Source: Candidatus Protochlamydia sp. (GTDB taxonomy: Bacteria > Chlamydiota > Chlamydiia > Chlamydiales > Parachlamydiaceae). Taken from it: 62,813 nt of DNA. The position numbers and the translations under genes were made by a program. The stretch spans positions 1 through 62,813 of the forward strand of contig JACDAQ010000037.1 in the NCBI GenBank assembly GCA_013695355.1, read 5' to 3'. Of this stretch, positions 9,682 through 18,335 are shown one piece after another (within the stretch, counting starts at the first letter, position 1; every line of letters starts with the position of its first letter). Under the pieces are notes generated by a model. It had not been told where the DNA came from. It ran no database searches and saw only the letters and a list, made by a program, of their open reading frames with translations.

Positions 9682-12600
9682 ATGAATATTTATGAATGCA
9701 GTCACTTAGGTTTTGCTAATTATTTAACAGAAAGCCAGCAAAACTGTTATTATCAATTTGATTCGAGCCTCCAGTGCATTGTTTTAGAAGATCTTTTAGG
9801 TTCAGGCGACCCTGAAAAGTTAGATCTAGCTTATACTGTATTTGATCTCTTCGATTTATGCAAAGTTAAAAATTTAGAAGAAACATTAACTGTTTTTTTG
9901 ATCACTTTACTTCAACTGCCTCATGGTGATGCCAAAAGGCATCTTAGCAAGGTGTTGGAGATTTGTAAAAATCATGGAGGGCATACAATTCTAACATGCG
10001 CTACTACCAAAAAGAACACCCATTATTCTATTGATGTTTTAATTGAAATTATTGATAAATTATATCAAATATATTGTAATGGAAATCAACTCTTTCTCTT
10101 ATCAAATTTGCCTTATTATGATGAAGGTGCAAAGGAAATTTTAGATCAGATTTTAGACGGGTCCTATCAAAATAGGATTCTCACTATACAAAAAGAGCAC
10201 CTCTTAAATAAACAGAACAATAATGACCACACTATTAATTATGATGAAATGTTTAAAAATTGCTTCACTTATGATGAAGTAAAATCAAATACTATTCAAT
10301 TTCTTACTTCTCTTCCCTCAGAAAATCGTTCGACGATGAACCACTATTTAAAATTCTTAGATCTTTTGAAGGAAGATCTCAATACTTCCGAATTTTTCTA
10401 CAGTGATAGTGTTGTATTAATTAAATTGCTGCTTTCAACAACTACTCGGCAAAAATCTCCGATATCATTTCAAGCGTCTTTAGAAGATTTTACAGATCTT
10501 CAATTTGAAACTAAAAAACTATGTGAAAATTACGGGGGTAATACCCTCATGATGATTTATTGTTCAAACGAATTTAAAAATACAGGATCATTTAATGCAC
10601 TTATTGAAGTAATAAAATTATTGAATAAAAATTCTCTAAATTTTGACATTCAAAATGCGATAGATGAACGACTGGATCAGTTCTCCCAAAACTTAATTAA
10701 TTCTGTGCAATTTATTGAAGCTGTTGAGAAATTGAGTTCCGAACAGATGATAGATTTATCTGACGACACTGATATACCCCATCTTTTAGAAAAATTTTCA
10801 CAAGTTAATTTTCCGTTAAGCGATGAAAACTTGGCAATCATTGGACATCAGTACGATACTGTTCAAAAATATTGTGTGGAATGGGGCGGTTGTAGCCTAG
10901 ATCAATTACAACAAAAAGCTTTTGGAATTAGGAAGAAGGCAAAAACAAGCGATTTCAACGTGGAAGATATCCTCAGTTTAATTGCTATTGGGAGACTTGC
11001 GCTTCGAATCAAATTTTCGGTCTACTTATATAATACCCAAATTATGACTTTATTAGGTCTTCTTATTTCCCCAAATGGATCGATTGCACAAGTTAAAACG
11101 GGGGAAGGCAAATCGATGATTGTTGCGCTATTTGCATTCGTTTTGGCCATGCAAGATAAGCGAATTCACATTATTTCTTCATCACAACAATTTGCGATTC
11201 GGGACGAAAAAACAACAACACTCTTTTTTAAAGCTTTTGGATTGATGACATCGAATATTTGTCAAAGACAACCGGCAATAGAATCTTTTTGTGGGGATGT
11301 CATTTACGGCACGGCTACTGATTTTCAATTCAGCCTCCTTCATGAAATGCTAAACATTAAAAAATTATTCCCCGAAAAATTAGATGCTCTAAATGCTGCA
11401 CCACGCTTTGATGTAGTCATCATTGATGAAGTAGACAATTTAACGATCGACACTTCAATGCATGGAGTTCGCTTAAGTTTGGAATCGGAGAGTTCGCATG
11501 ATTGGGTGTACCCGCCTATTTTCCAATTTGTTCAAAGAAAATTCAGTCTAACAAGTGAAGATCTGGATACACCAGTTACTATTAATGACTTAAAGTTGTA
11601 CTTGCAAAATCATTTGGATGGAAGATTTTCAGCTTCACTAGGGTTAATATCCGACGAACAACTAAAAACATGGATCAACTCCGCTCACGCCGCCATTTTT
11701 AAATTTATAGAAAAAGAGTCTTATGTACTAAAACAAGAAGAAGATTCTCAAGGTCGTCTTGTTAATAAAATTATTGTGATCGATTCTAAAAATACGGGAA
11801 GACTCATGCATGGAATGCGTTGGTCAAAAGGAATTCATGAATTTGTTGAGATTAAACACGGGATTGAAATCGAACAAGAATCGTTAACGCCTCTATCGAT
11901 GTTTAACACAATATTTTACAAAATGTACAAATCCTGTTTCGGGCTAACTGGGACCCTGGGTTTGATCTCAGAAAGAGAATCTATCAAAGAAGTCTACAAT
12001 ATGGATTCATTTGATGTCCCCCCACATAGACCTTTACTAAGACTAGATAAAGCTCCGGTTATCTTAAAAACAAATGCTGAACAATTGCAATCTGTCTTGA
12101 CAAGTATCCAAATAAATCACCATAAAATGCGACCCATTTTGCTTCTTTGTGAATCAGTACAAGAATCAGAGATTTTTCAAACCTTATTAGAAAATGCTAA
12201 CATCGCTTGTGAAATTTTTAATGAGATGCAGGAAAAAAGCGAAGAAGAGATCATTGGTAAAGCAGGTTCCGCTGGAGCAATCACAATTGCTACAAATAAT
12301 TCTGGAAGAGGAACTGACATTAAGCTTGATCATCTAAGCCTTGAAAATGGGGGGTTACATGTCATCCTTACATATTATCCTGAATCTCAGCGCGTCGAGG
12401 ACCAGGCAAGAGGCCGAGCAGGAAGGCAAGGCCAATGGGGCTCCTCAGAAATAATTTTATCGGCAGAAAAGTTAAAAATCGAATCTTTACCAAGTGATAT
12501 TTCAGATCCTGAAATACAAAAGGCAATTGTAGATCATTTATTCAGTAAGAGAAAAGTGCTGGGAGACCTCATGAAAGAAAATCTCTCATGTCGTACAAAA

Positions 12601-13239
12601 ATTGAAAGACATGTTTTCAGTTTAGCATCAAATTTTTTCCATGATCTTGCCGAGTTTCAAAAGTTGAGTGAGGACGAAAAATTCCTAGATAATCTTGCAA
12701 AAGATTTAAGTTACCGTCGACTTCTTGTAAAGAAAGAACCAGATTTTAGTCATCTGAATGTTAAGGACCTTCAAATTGCCAAAGACATCTTTAAGCTTAT
12801 TGTAGAAGGGGGAAATAATATAAATCTTTGGAAAACAATTTTAAAACAAGCAGTCAGCAGAATTAAAAATAAAATGATTGTCGATTGGGCTCTTAATTTT
12901 TATAATCCTATACAAGACTTAATTAATGATTCTAACTTTTATCAAGATACAACGGCAAATGTTTTAAGAAAGTTTTTTGAAAGTAGAATACAAAATGAAA
13001 GTAACCATTTTTTCACCCTATTGTGCCAAAGCCTCCTCGAGGAACTAAAAATAACTGTTTCAGATGAAGTTCAGTTTACATTGAGCAATTTGATAGAGGA
13101 CATTGATAAATTATACGAGAAGAGAAAAGTAGAATGGAATAAATATTTACTTTCTTCCGGAGATGGAATCATGCATTTCATTCGTGAACTCACAGATCTA
13201 AGCTTAGAGAACCTTGGAGGTTCTCGTAAGCATCTTTAA
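9682..13239 (+). CDS. SecA-like DEAD motor ATPase with novel N-terminal region
   Basis: The middle and C-terminal parts are clearly SecA-like. They contain Walker A TGEGKS (473-478), Walker B DEVD (582-585) and a GRLMHGMRWSKGIHE stretch (~706-720) matching the SecA segment after the preprotein-crosslinking domain. They also contain LTGT (755-758), SGRGTD (874-879) and RGRAGRQG (910-917). SecA drives proteins through the SecYEG channel. This protein, however, carries about 420 extra N-terminal residues of unknown type in place of the short SecA start, and has no C-terminal zinc/SecB-binding tail. It is therefore an accessory paralogue, not the housekeeping SecA. AAGGGGAA precedes the ATG. It lies just after the LRR/ankyrin/membrane operon, so a dedicated export or membrane-remodelling role is conceivable; the substrate is unknown. 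Confidence 0.85.
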   Translation: MNIYECSHLGFANYLTESQQNCYYQFDSSLQCIVLEDLLGSGDPEKLDLAYTVFDLFDLCKVKNLEETLTVFLITLLQLPHGDAKRHLSKVLEICKNHGGHTILTCATTKKNTHYSIDVLIEIIDKLYQIYCNGNQLFLLSNLPYYDEGAKEILDQILDGSYQNRILTIQKEHLLNKQNNNDHTINYDEMFKNCFTYDEVKSNTIQFLTSLPSENRSTMNHYLKFLDLLKEDLNTSEFFYSDSVVLIKLLLSTTTRQKSPISFQASLEDFTDLQFETKKLCENYGGNTLMMIYCSNEFKNTGSFNALIEVIKLLNKNSLNFDIQNAIDERLDQFSQNLINSVQFIEAVEKLSSEQMIDLSDDTDIPHLLEKFSQVNFPLSDENLAIIGHQYDTVQKYCVEWGGCSLDQLQQKAFGIRKKAKTSDFNVEDILSLIAIGRLALRIKFSVYLYNTQIMTLLGLLISPNGSIAQVKTGEGKSMIVALFAFVLAMQDKRIHIISSSQQFAIRDEKTTTLFFKAFGLMTSNICQRQPAIESFCGDVIYGTATDFQFSLLHEMLNIKKLFPEKLDALNAAPRFDVVIIDEVDNLTIDTSMHGVRLSLESESSHDWVYPPIFQFVQRKFSLTSEDLDTPVTINDLKLYLQNHLDGRFSASLGLISDEQLKTWINSAHAAIFKFIEKESYVLKQEEDSQGRLVNKIIVIDSKNTGRLMHGMRWSKGIHEFVEIKHGIEIEQESLTPLSMFNTIFYKMYKSCFGLTGTLGLISERESIKEVYNMDSFDVPPHRPLLRLDKAPVILKTNAEQLQSVLTSIQINHHKMRPILLLCESVQESEIFQTLLENANIACEIFNEMQEKSEEEIIGKAGSAGAITIATNNSGRGTDIKLDHLSLENGGLHVILTYYPESQRVEDQARGRAGRQGQWGSSEIILSAEKLKIESLPSDISDPEIQKAIVDHLFSKRKVLGDLMKENLSCRTKIERHVFSLASNFFHDLAEFQKLSEDEKFLDNLAKDLSYRRLLVKKEPDFSHLNVKDLQIAKDIFKLIVEGGNNINLWKTILKQAVSRIKNKMIVDWALNFYNPIQDLINDSNFYQDTTANVLRKFFESRIQNESNHFFTLLCQSLLEELKITVSDEVQFTLSNLIEDIDKLYEKRKVEWNKYLLSSGDGIMHFIRELTDLSLENLGGSRKHL

Positions 13240-13381
13240 GCTTGGACTAAGAACCTGTTCAAAATCTTCGATCGGATGATTGGTGTGTTAAAATCCGCTA
13301 GGAAGCCTCAAAAAACTTATTAATACTATTTTCTTAGATGATTTTTTGATCCTCTCATTTTAGACCTAATTTCTTCATCTG

Positions 13382-13478
13382 TGTCAACTTTATAGGTTTG
13401 GTGACAAAATAGGTGACAAAAATTGTATTTAATGACATAATAAGGCTTAAATGACATTTTTATTGAGGATATGTGACA
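13382..13478 (+). promoter_or_regulatory. Iterated TGACA motifs upstream of the Fic gene
   Basis: TGACA occurs at 13402, 13414, 13433, 13452 and 13474, with an inverted copy (TGTCA) at 13382. Two copies sit in GGTGACAAAAT-like contexts 12 bp apart and the following steps are 19, 19 and 22 bp. The last copy overlaps the GTG start. The Fic product carries an N-terminal winged helix, so an autoregulatory operator is one explanation; this is inference. Confidence 0.35.
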
Positions 13479-14855
13479 AAAGACCAAAAATATCAGATTT
13501 TATTAAATCAGATTGCTAATTTTCCAGAGGGAGCCACAGCAGAGGAAATTATTAAAGCAATGGGACTTCCTGCAAGTCAGAAGCGCACCATTCAACGTCA
13601 TCTTGCTGCTTTGGTAAGAGCTACTCAAATAATTGTTGAAGGGCAATCAAGGACGAGACGGTATAGATTATTCCGTATGTACCCACTTCCCGTTATGAAG
13701 GCCGCAATAGTGGCGGAAAAAGAAAGCGAGTTATCAATTCCGCTGTCTGCTGTTGCAGACAGCATCCGGAAAAGTGTTCAGCAACCCCTTCACTTACGGA
13801 TGCCCGTAAGTTATAAGCGAGACTTTCTAGAACAATACCGCCCTAACCAAACTTTTTATCTTTCTGAATTAGTTCGGAGACATTTATTTGAAATAGGTGG
13901 ATCTAATAACGAGCTTCCGGCAGGTACTTATGCAAGACAGATCCTGAATCGATTGCTTATTGATCTATCCTGGAATTCTAGTCGTTTAGAAGGAAACACT
14001 TACTCTTTGCTTGAAACAGAACGTTTGCTTAAGTTGAGCGAAATGGTCGAAGGAAAGGATTTAAAAGAAGCCCAGATGATTTTAAATCATAAGGAGGCTA
14101 TCGAATTCTTAGTCGATTCTACAAGCGATATTGGCATTAATCGCCAGACAATTCTCAATTTACATGCGATTCTTTCTTATGATTTGCTAGGTGATCCCGA
14201 TGCATGCGGCCGTTTACGTTTAATACCCGTAAAAATAGGAAAAAGTGTGTACAATCCTCCAGGATTTCCTCAACTTATCGATGAATGCTTTCAGCAAATT
14301 CTTGACCTCGGTAATAAAATAAATGACCCATTTGAACAGGTATTTTTTCTAATGGTACACTTGCCTTATCTTCAGCCTTTTAAGGATGTTAACAAAAGGG
14401 TTTCCCGTTTAGCAGCAAACATCCCTTTGATTATTCATAATTTATCTCCGTTATCATTTATAGATGTCCCTTTACAGACTTATGTGCATGGGCTTATGGG
14501 AGTGTATGAACTGAATCGCATTGAATTGCTGCGTGAGGTATTTATTTGGGCGTATGAACGTTCTTGTATGCATTATTCCGCAAAAAGAAAGGAACTTGGC
14601 GAGCCGGATCCTTTTCGTATGCGTTATAGGGAATTGATTAGAGCAACTGTAGCACATATTGTGAGACAGCAAATGGACCGCAGTGCAACTGTTAAATATA
14701 TTAAGCGATCGGCTAGTGAATCAGTCCCTTCGGAAGCGCAAATTAGATTTATTGAAGTAGTTGAAACAGAAATTATGTGTTTGCATGAAGGCAACTTTGC
14801 CAGATACCGTCTCAAATACCAAGAATATGCCGATTGGCGTGCCAAATGGGTGTGA
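13473..14855 (+). CDS. Winged-helix/Fic-domain protein with degenerate catalytic motif
   Basis: This 460-aa protein has an N-terminal winged helix-turn-helix (~6-66) and a Fic domain (~155-330). Fic enzymes usually transfer AMP from ATP to a target hydroxyl. The inhibitory-helix signature S/TxxxEG is intact (S169-SRLEG). The catalytic loop reads QPFKDVNKR at 301-309 where HPFxDGNGR is expected: the essential His is Gln and two Gly are Val and Lys. Classical AMPylation is therefore unlikely, and the protein may be a pseudo-enzyme, a different transferase, or a DNA-binding regulator. I believe similar QPFxDVNKR proteins occur widely in bacteria, so this may be a real subfamily rather than decay. 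The start is GTG with GAGG six bases upstream. Confidence 0.85.
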   Translation: MTKDQKYQILLNQIANFPEGATAEEIIKAMGLPASQKRTIQRHLAALVRATQIIVEGQSRTRRYRLFRMYPLPVMKAAIVAEKESELSIPLSAVADSIRKSVQQPLHLRMPVSYKRDFLEQYRPNQTFYLSELVRRHLFEIGGSNNELPAGTYARQILNRLLIDLSWNSSRLEGNTYSLLETERLLKLSEMVEGKDLKEAQMILNHKEAIEFLVDSTSDIGINRQTILNLHAILSYDLLGDPDACGRLRLIPVKIGKSVYNPPGFPQLIDECFQQILDLGNKINDPFEQVFFLMVHLPYLQPFKDVNKRVSRLAANIPLIIHNLSPLSFIDVPLQTYVHGLMGVYELNRIELLREVFIWAYERSCMHYSAKRKELGEPDPFRMRYRELIRATVAHIVRQQMDRSATVKYIKRSASESVPSEAQIRFIEVVETEIMCLHEGNFARYRLKYQEYADWRAKWV

Positions 14856-14930
14856 GGTCTCTTATTTTATTATGGTTTAATCCAATGGGTAATTTTCAAG
14901 AGGAATCTCACAAGAAAATTCAAGTTATAG

Positions 14931-14996
14931 TGAATAAGGGAGAATATCGGGACGCAGTTCGCACCAGATGCCTAAAGTAGTAAAAACAAGTCTATG
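14931..14996 (-). pseudogene. Decayed fragment of a glycosyltransferase/TPR gene 3' end
   Basis: The minus strand here encodes HR, eight or nine residues, then W-CELRPDILPYS. This matches the C-terminus of the glycosyltransferase/TPR protein 0.7 kb away (HR, then W-RELRPDLLPYS and stop). The DNA also matches near the gene end, with the GGGAGAA and ATCGGG blocks shared. No longer homologous frame is visible upstream, so this looks like the tail of a lost paralogue or a partial duplication. Confidence 0.45.
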
Positions 14997-15118
14997 AGGG
15001 AAGCAATGATGCGGCCCTGAATTAGACCTTTTTTTTAATACCTGAATTTTGAAGTGTTCAGAGTAAGAAATGCGAAAAATTTGCATTTCAAACACTGAAC
15101 ATGCATTCATTTAATCGT

Positions 15119-15523
15119 TTAAGTATAAACCACATGTGGCGTGATTCTGAAGGGTACAACCTCTTGTCTTGGATCATCTATATTCTGTTTCAATTTAATC
15201 ATGTCATAATGAGCGGCTAGAGAGTAAAGTGTGCCTACAAGAGGAATAGCCCGTATAATTCCAACCATCATACCTAGCGTATGCATTTCAAATTGATACC
15301 CTGGAAGGCTCAATATCCGTTGGTTTACTTCCTCTTCTTGAGGGGTATTAAAAGCGCGGCTTCTTTCTTCATATAATTCTAATCCGCCTTTCCATGTTTT
15401 AGTCAATATGGCTTTAGCGATGTCATAAATTGTTTTAACAAGATTCGATAGAAATGTTGCACCGCCAATAATTTGTTGAACGACTGGAAGAATACACAAA
15501 GTATCTGTAGAAGGAATTTGCAT
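15119..15523 (-). CDS. Small hypothetical protein with hydrophobic segments
   Basis: I do not recognise this protein. I chose the ATG at 15523 (134 aa) because TTTAGG lies about 9 bases before it. An upstream ATG at 15568 would add 15 hydrophobic residues but has no ribosome-binding site. The product has one amphipathic/hydrophobic stretch near residues 10-45 and a second, GMMVGIIRAIPLVGTLYSL, near 85-105, separated by a charged linker. It may associate with membranes. It stands alone between the gene fragment and the glycosyltransferase operon, with the same orientation as the latter. No function can be assigned. Confidence 0.6.
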   Translation of the reverse strand: MQIPSTDTLCILPVVQQIIGGATFLSNLVKTIYDIAKAILTKTWKGGLELYEERSRAFNTPQEEEVNQRILSLPGYQFEMHTLGMMVGIIRAIPLVGTLYSLAAHYDMIKLKQNIDDPRQEVVPFRITPHVVYT

Positions 15524-15648
15524 AAAAATTAACCTAAAAATTATAATTAATAAATATATTTTTGCCATAAATGCAATAATTATCGATTAAAGATAATTTA
15601 CTAAATTTAGTATAATATAGCAATTAAAAACCAGCGCTAAGATTCTAT

Positions 15649-16767
15649 TTAGGAATAGGGGAGAAGATCGGGGCGTAATTCTCGCCAAGTCCAGCGCATT
15701 AAAGCAGGTTTGTCCCGATGAGCAAGATTAAATAGTGCATCCTGATAGCCGCTTTTGAGTTTTACCGCCTGTTGAAAATGAAATGCAGCTTTATCGATCT
15801 CTTGGAGTGCATACAGTACCCCTAGATTGTTATGGCAGGCAGCATTCAGAGGGTCAAGGCGTAAGGCTTCTAAATAGGCTCTACGCCCCTCATTCCATTT
15901 CTGAAGCTTGGCATAACAATTGCCAGCGTAAAAGGAAGCCAGGGGAGCGGCAAGCCCTTGAAATAGGGCCAAAGCTTTTTCAATGTGCTCTAAGTTAAAA
16001 AAAATCTTTCCTAGCAGCATTGTTTTTTCTTCGGTACTTAAGGAGCTTTTATTGACAGTAGAAGCAATATGCTCCAAACTATATCTTGCGAGTACTATTA
16101 TTTCAGCCTGTCTGTGCGCATTTAAATTATTGGATAGATTCTCTTTATGCCTTCTATAATCGGTTAATGGAAGATTTAAATATTTAAAATGATAAAGATG
16201 GGCTAGACGGACCATTAATTCATAGTCTTCGGCATGAATGAAAGTTTCATCATAGGGATTTTGTACGAAGCAATGCTTTTTTGCCATGATAGTACTTGGC
16301 CCGGGGATCACATTTCTAAAAAATAGATGGGGTAAAAAATTTTCATAGGCATAATCCAGGCTGCGCATGATGCCAAGAGAATTTCCTTCCTGGTCAATTA
16401 TGCCTAAAGCAGTAAAGACAATATCGATTGAAGGGTCATCTTGAAAAGCCTTTAATTGAAGAGCTATTCTCTCAGGAGCCATTCGGTCATCCCCATCCAA
16501 TAAACATAAATAGGCGCCACTAGATTTCGTGATTCCAAGATTGCGGGCTGCCGCAGGACCTTTGTTCTCTTGCCTGATGTAATGCAGTCGTGGATCTTTT
16601 TGGGCATAGGTGAGTGCAATAGCCGGAGACCCATCTGTTGAGCCATCATCAATGAGGAGTATTTCTATATGCGAATAAGATTGCTGCAGAACGCTTTCTA
16701 AAGCTTCAGCTAAAAAGGGGGCTTGATTAAAAGCGGGAATAATGACGCTGACTAGAGAATCTGGCAA
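15649..16767 (-). CDS. Family 2 glycosyltransferase with C-terminal TPR
   Basis: Residues ~1-230 are a GT-A (family 2) glycosyltransferase: VSVIIPAFNQ at the start, IDDGSTDGS, a donor-site NKGPAAARN segment and the metal-binding DGDD in LLDGDDRM near residue 93. Residues ~265-360 are tetratricopeptide repeats (for example AYLEALRLDPLNAACHNNLG). Such fusions usually glycosylate proteins or surface sugars; the acceptor is unknown. Translation appears to begin at TTG with AAGG eight bases upstream, 14 bp after yidD, so it is the last gene of the antitoxin-toxin-yidD operon. The conserved tail WRELRPDLLPYS recurs as a decayed fragment nearby. Confidence 0.85.
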   Translation of the reverse strand: MPDSLVSVIIPAFNQAPFLAEALESVLQQSYSHIEILLIDDGSTDGSPAIALTYAQKDPRLHYIRQENKGPAAARNLGITKSSGAYLCLLDGDDRMAPERIALQLKAFQDDPSIDIVFTALGIIDQEGNSLGIMRSLDYAYENFLPHLFFRNVIPGPSTIMAKKHCFVQNPYDETFIHAEDYELMVRLAHLYHFKYLNLPLTDYRRHKENLSNNLNAHRQAEIIVLARYSLEHIASTVNKSSLSTEEKTMLLGKIFFNLEHIEKALALFQGLAAPLASFYAGNCYAKLQKWNEGRRAYLEALRLDPLNAACHNNLGVLYALQEIDKAAFHFQQAVKLKSGYQDALFNLAHRDKPALMRWTWRELRPDLLPYS

Positions 16768-16781
16768 TTTAAAGGCCTTTT

Positions 16782-16994
16782 TTAAGGAACAGGATCAGGT
16801 CCTCCAGGATGCCAAGGATGGCAGCGGCAGATGCGTTTGATTCCAAGCCAGCTTCCCTTCAAGGCTTTGTGTTTTTGCAGTGCCTCAATGGTATATTCAG
16901 AGCAGCTTGGGTAAAAGCGGCATGTGTGACCAAGGAGAGGGCTTAATGTGTACTGATAAAGGCGGACTAAAATAATGAAAAGATGTTTTGTCAT
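16782..16994 (-). CDS. yidD: Membrane protein insertion efficiency factor YidD
   Basis: This 70-aa protein carries the full YidD signature: RLYQYTLSP, then [15 protein letters not shown] with its conserved cysteines, then [15 protein letters not shown] and DPVP. YidD is a small peripheral inner-membrane protein that helps YidC insert membrane proteins. It commonly sits with rpmH-rnpA-yidC; here it overlaps a RelE/ParE-type toxin gene by 4 bp and precedes a glycosyltransferase, an unusual context. The short length is normal for the family. Confidence 0.95.
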   Translation of the reverse strand: MTKHLFIILVRLYQYTLSPLLGHTCRFYPSCSEYTIEALQKHKALKGSWLGIKRICRCHPWHPGGPDPVP

Positions 16995-17242
16995 CTATAT
17001 ATGTTCTTTCGGTGATCAAGATTAACAACAGAAATAAGCACTTTCTCATCATACTTATAAGTAATACGATATTTTCCAACGCGTGTAAGGTAAGAACTTT
17101 CGTATCCTGAAAGCTTTATACTTCCTGGATGAGGATTAATGACTAAAAACCTTATTCTTTCTCTAATTTTTTTAGCAAAAATAGGTTCAATTTCCTGTAG
17201 GCACTTTATAACTTGAGGTATAATTTCGACGCTATATTCCAT
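16991..17242 (-). CDS. RelE/ParE-family toxin
   Basis: This 83-aa protein has the RelE/ParE fold pattern: an amphipathic helical hairpin ([20 protein letters not shown]), a proline-rich link with GSIKLSG, then strands [19 protein letters not shown] and a C-terminal [12 protein letters not shown]. The conserved Arg in RVGKYRI and the terminal HRKNIYR are typical of RelE-like members that cleave ribosome-bound mRNA, whereas ParE members poison gyrase; which applies is not decidable here. Its ATG overlaps the antitoxin stop (TAATG), the classic TA arrangement, and it appears intact. Confidence 0.9.
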   Translation of the reverse strand: MEYSVEIIPQVIKCLQEIEPIFAKKIRERIRFLVINPHPGSIKLSGYESSYLTRVGKYRITYKYDEKVLISVVNLDHRKNIYR

Positions 17243-17493
17243 TAGAGCTTATCCCAACCCAATATTTTTTCTGCTTCATTCCATGAAATAGCATTTTTTA
17301 TATTTTCTTCAGTCAGAGCTTCTTTCAAAGAAATAGAATCAAGTTCATCTTCATACTCTTCAATCGATTTTATAAGTGATCGTGTGACAAATTCTTTTAA
17401 AGATACGCCTTTTTTAGCACACGCCATTTTAAGATAAGTGTATTCTTCAATTGGAAATTCAATGTTTAGTTTTTTATAGTGTTGTTTGTTCAT
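17242..17493 (-). CDS. RHH-type antitoxin of the RelE/ParE pair
   Basis: This 83-aa protein starts with a ribbon-helix-helix-like segment (YKKLNIEFPIEEYTYLKMAC, then KGVSLKEFVTRSLIKSIEEY) and ends with an acidic tail containing SWNEAEKILGW, a common toxin-wrapping motif. It should neutralise the downstream toxin and repress its own promoter, as known for this family. AAGGA precedes the ATG. It is the first gene of a four-gene operon with toxin, yidD and glycosyltransferase. Confidence 0.85.
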   Translation of the reverse strand: MNKQHYKKLNIEFPIEEYTYLKMACAKKGVSLKEFVTRSLIKSIEEYEDELDSISLKEALTEENIKNAISWNEAEKILGWDKL

Positions 17494-17515
17494 GAATTCC
17501 TTGGTTCATAAACAT

Positions 17516-17544
17516 ATCGTACCGTTTTGCCTCTTTTGCGTCAA
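17516..17544 (-). promoter_or_regulatory. Predicted promoter of the antitoxin-toxin-yidD operon
   Basis: On the minus strand TTGACG (-35) is followed after 17 bp by TACGAT (-10), about 20 bp upstream of the antitoxin ATG. The -35 is near consensus. The short leader is consistent with antitoxin autorepression. Confidence 0.55.
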
Positions 17545-17568
17545 ACCGCATTCCAGGCATAATTTGGC

Positions 17569-17603
17569 AAAAAAAAGGACGATTACCCGAGAGCAATCGT
17601 CCT
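17569..17603 (-). terminator. Rho-independent terminator of rpsD
   Basis: On the minus strand AGGACGATT pairs perfectly with AATCGTCCT around a 10-nt loop, followed by a run of eight T. It lies 30 bp after the rpsD stop and just upstream of the antitoxin promoter, cleanly separating the two units. Confidence 0.9.
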
Positions 17604-17632
17604 AAACAAGGGAGGAAATTTTCTACAACGTT

Positions 17633-18250
17633 TTAGGTCGAGTGTGCCAGGAAGTCGCAAATCACTGGTAAACTGATCTCGATTGGCCAAGGCATTTGTT
17701 CATGCAGGGGTCTTGCCAATAATTGTCCGGAAAAATGTTCCTTATCAAAAGAAAGATACTCAGGTACTGAACGGATCGGATTATCCATCGATTCAGAAAT
17801 GATCTTCATTTTGCGAGATTTTTCTTTAATTGAAATAACCATGCCTGGCTTCACCTGGAAAGAACGGCGGTCCACTTTCTGGCCATCCACAAGGATATGG
17901 CCATGGGCAACAAGCTGCTGAGCAGCAAAAATTGTATGACCGAATTTTAAGCGATAGACGATATTGTCAAGGCGGCATTCAAGCAGCTCGGCAAAATGAG
18001 CAGCTGTGTTGCCTTCCAGACGGGCTTTTTTATAATATCCTACCAGCTGTTTTTCGCTTAACATGCCATAAATGGCTTTAAGCTTTTGTTTTTCTTCTAA
18101 CTGAAGGCCAAAATCAGATTTTTTACGACGGCGAGCGCCATGCACTCCCGGTGGATTTGGCTTATGCAGTAGAGGATTGCGCGAACGCCCAAAGATGTTA
18201 ACACCATAACGTCGGGCTATGCGATTTTTATTACCTGTATAACGGGCCAT
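17633..18250 (-). CDS. rpsD: 30S ribosomal protein S4
   Basis: This 205-aa protein is S4: [21 protein letters not shown] at the start, the [15 protein letters not shown] segment, and an S4 RNA-binding domain (~95-155, [25 protein letters not shown]). S4 binds 16S rRNA early in 30S assembly and can repress its own operon in other bacteria. I chose the ATG at 18250 because GGAG sits 6 bases upstream and the product then starts exactly as the family does; an upstream in-frame extension of 22 codons has no support. It is monocistronic, with its own promoter and terminator. Confidence 0.97.
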   Translation of the reverse strand: MARYTGNKNRIARRYGVNIFGRSRNPLLHKPNPPGVHGARRRKKSDFGLQLEEKQKLKAIYGMLSEKQLVGYYKKARLEGNTAAHFAELLECRLDNIVYRLKFGHTIFAAQQLVAHGHILVDGQKVDRRSFQVKPGMVISIKEKSRKMKIISESMDNPIRSVPEYLSFDKEHFSGQLLARPLHEQMPWPIEISLPVICDFLAHST

Positions 18251-18306
18251 TTGTTCTCCTAACGATTTCGAGTGCGACCGATGATAAAAGCTGATCGCAA
18301 GTGCAA

Positions 18307-18335
18307 ATAATGCCAAAAACGGAGTATTTATGCAA
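18307..18335 (-). promoter_or_regulatory. Possible rpsD promoter
   Basis: TTGCAT and CATTAT are separated by 17 bp on the minus strand, about 50 bp upstream of the rpsD start. The -10 is a weak match, so this is a plausible rather than firm call. Confidence 0.35.

Noticed and set aside
13250-13275. AAGAACCTGTTCAAAATC as an IS inverted-repeat end
   Set aside because: It resembles some IS ends, but no partner repeat or transposase is visible nearby.
14925-15110. 61-aa minus-strand frame as a real gene
   Set aside because: Only its last ~22 codons match a known gene end, the rest has no similarity and no ribosome-binding site; treated as a fossil.
18251-18316. 22-codon N-terminal extension of rpsD
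   Set aside because: S4 begins MARYxG in the family and an excellent Shine-Dalgarno lies before the ATG at 18250.
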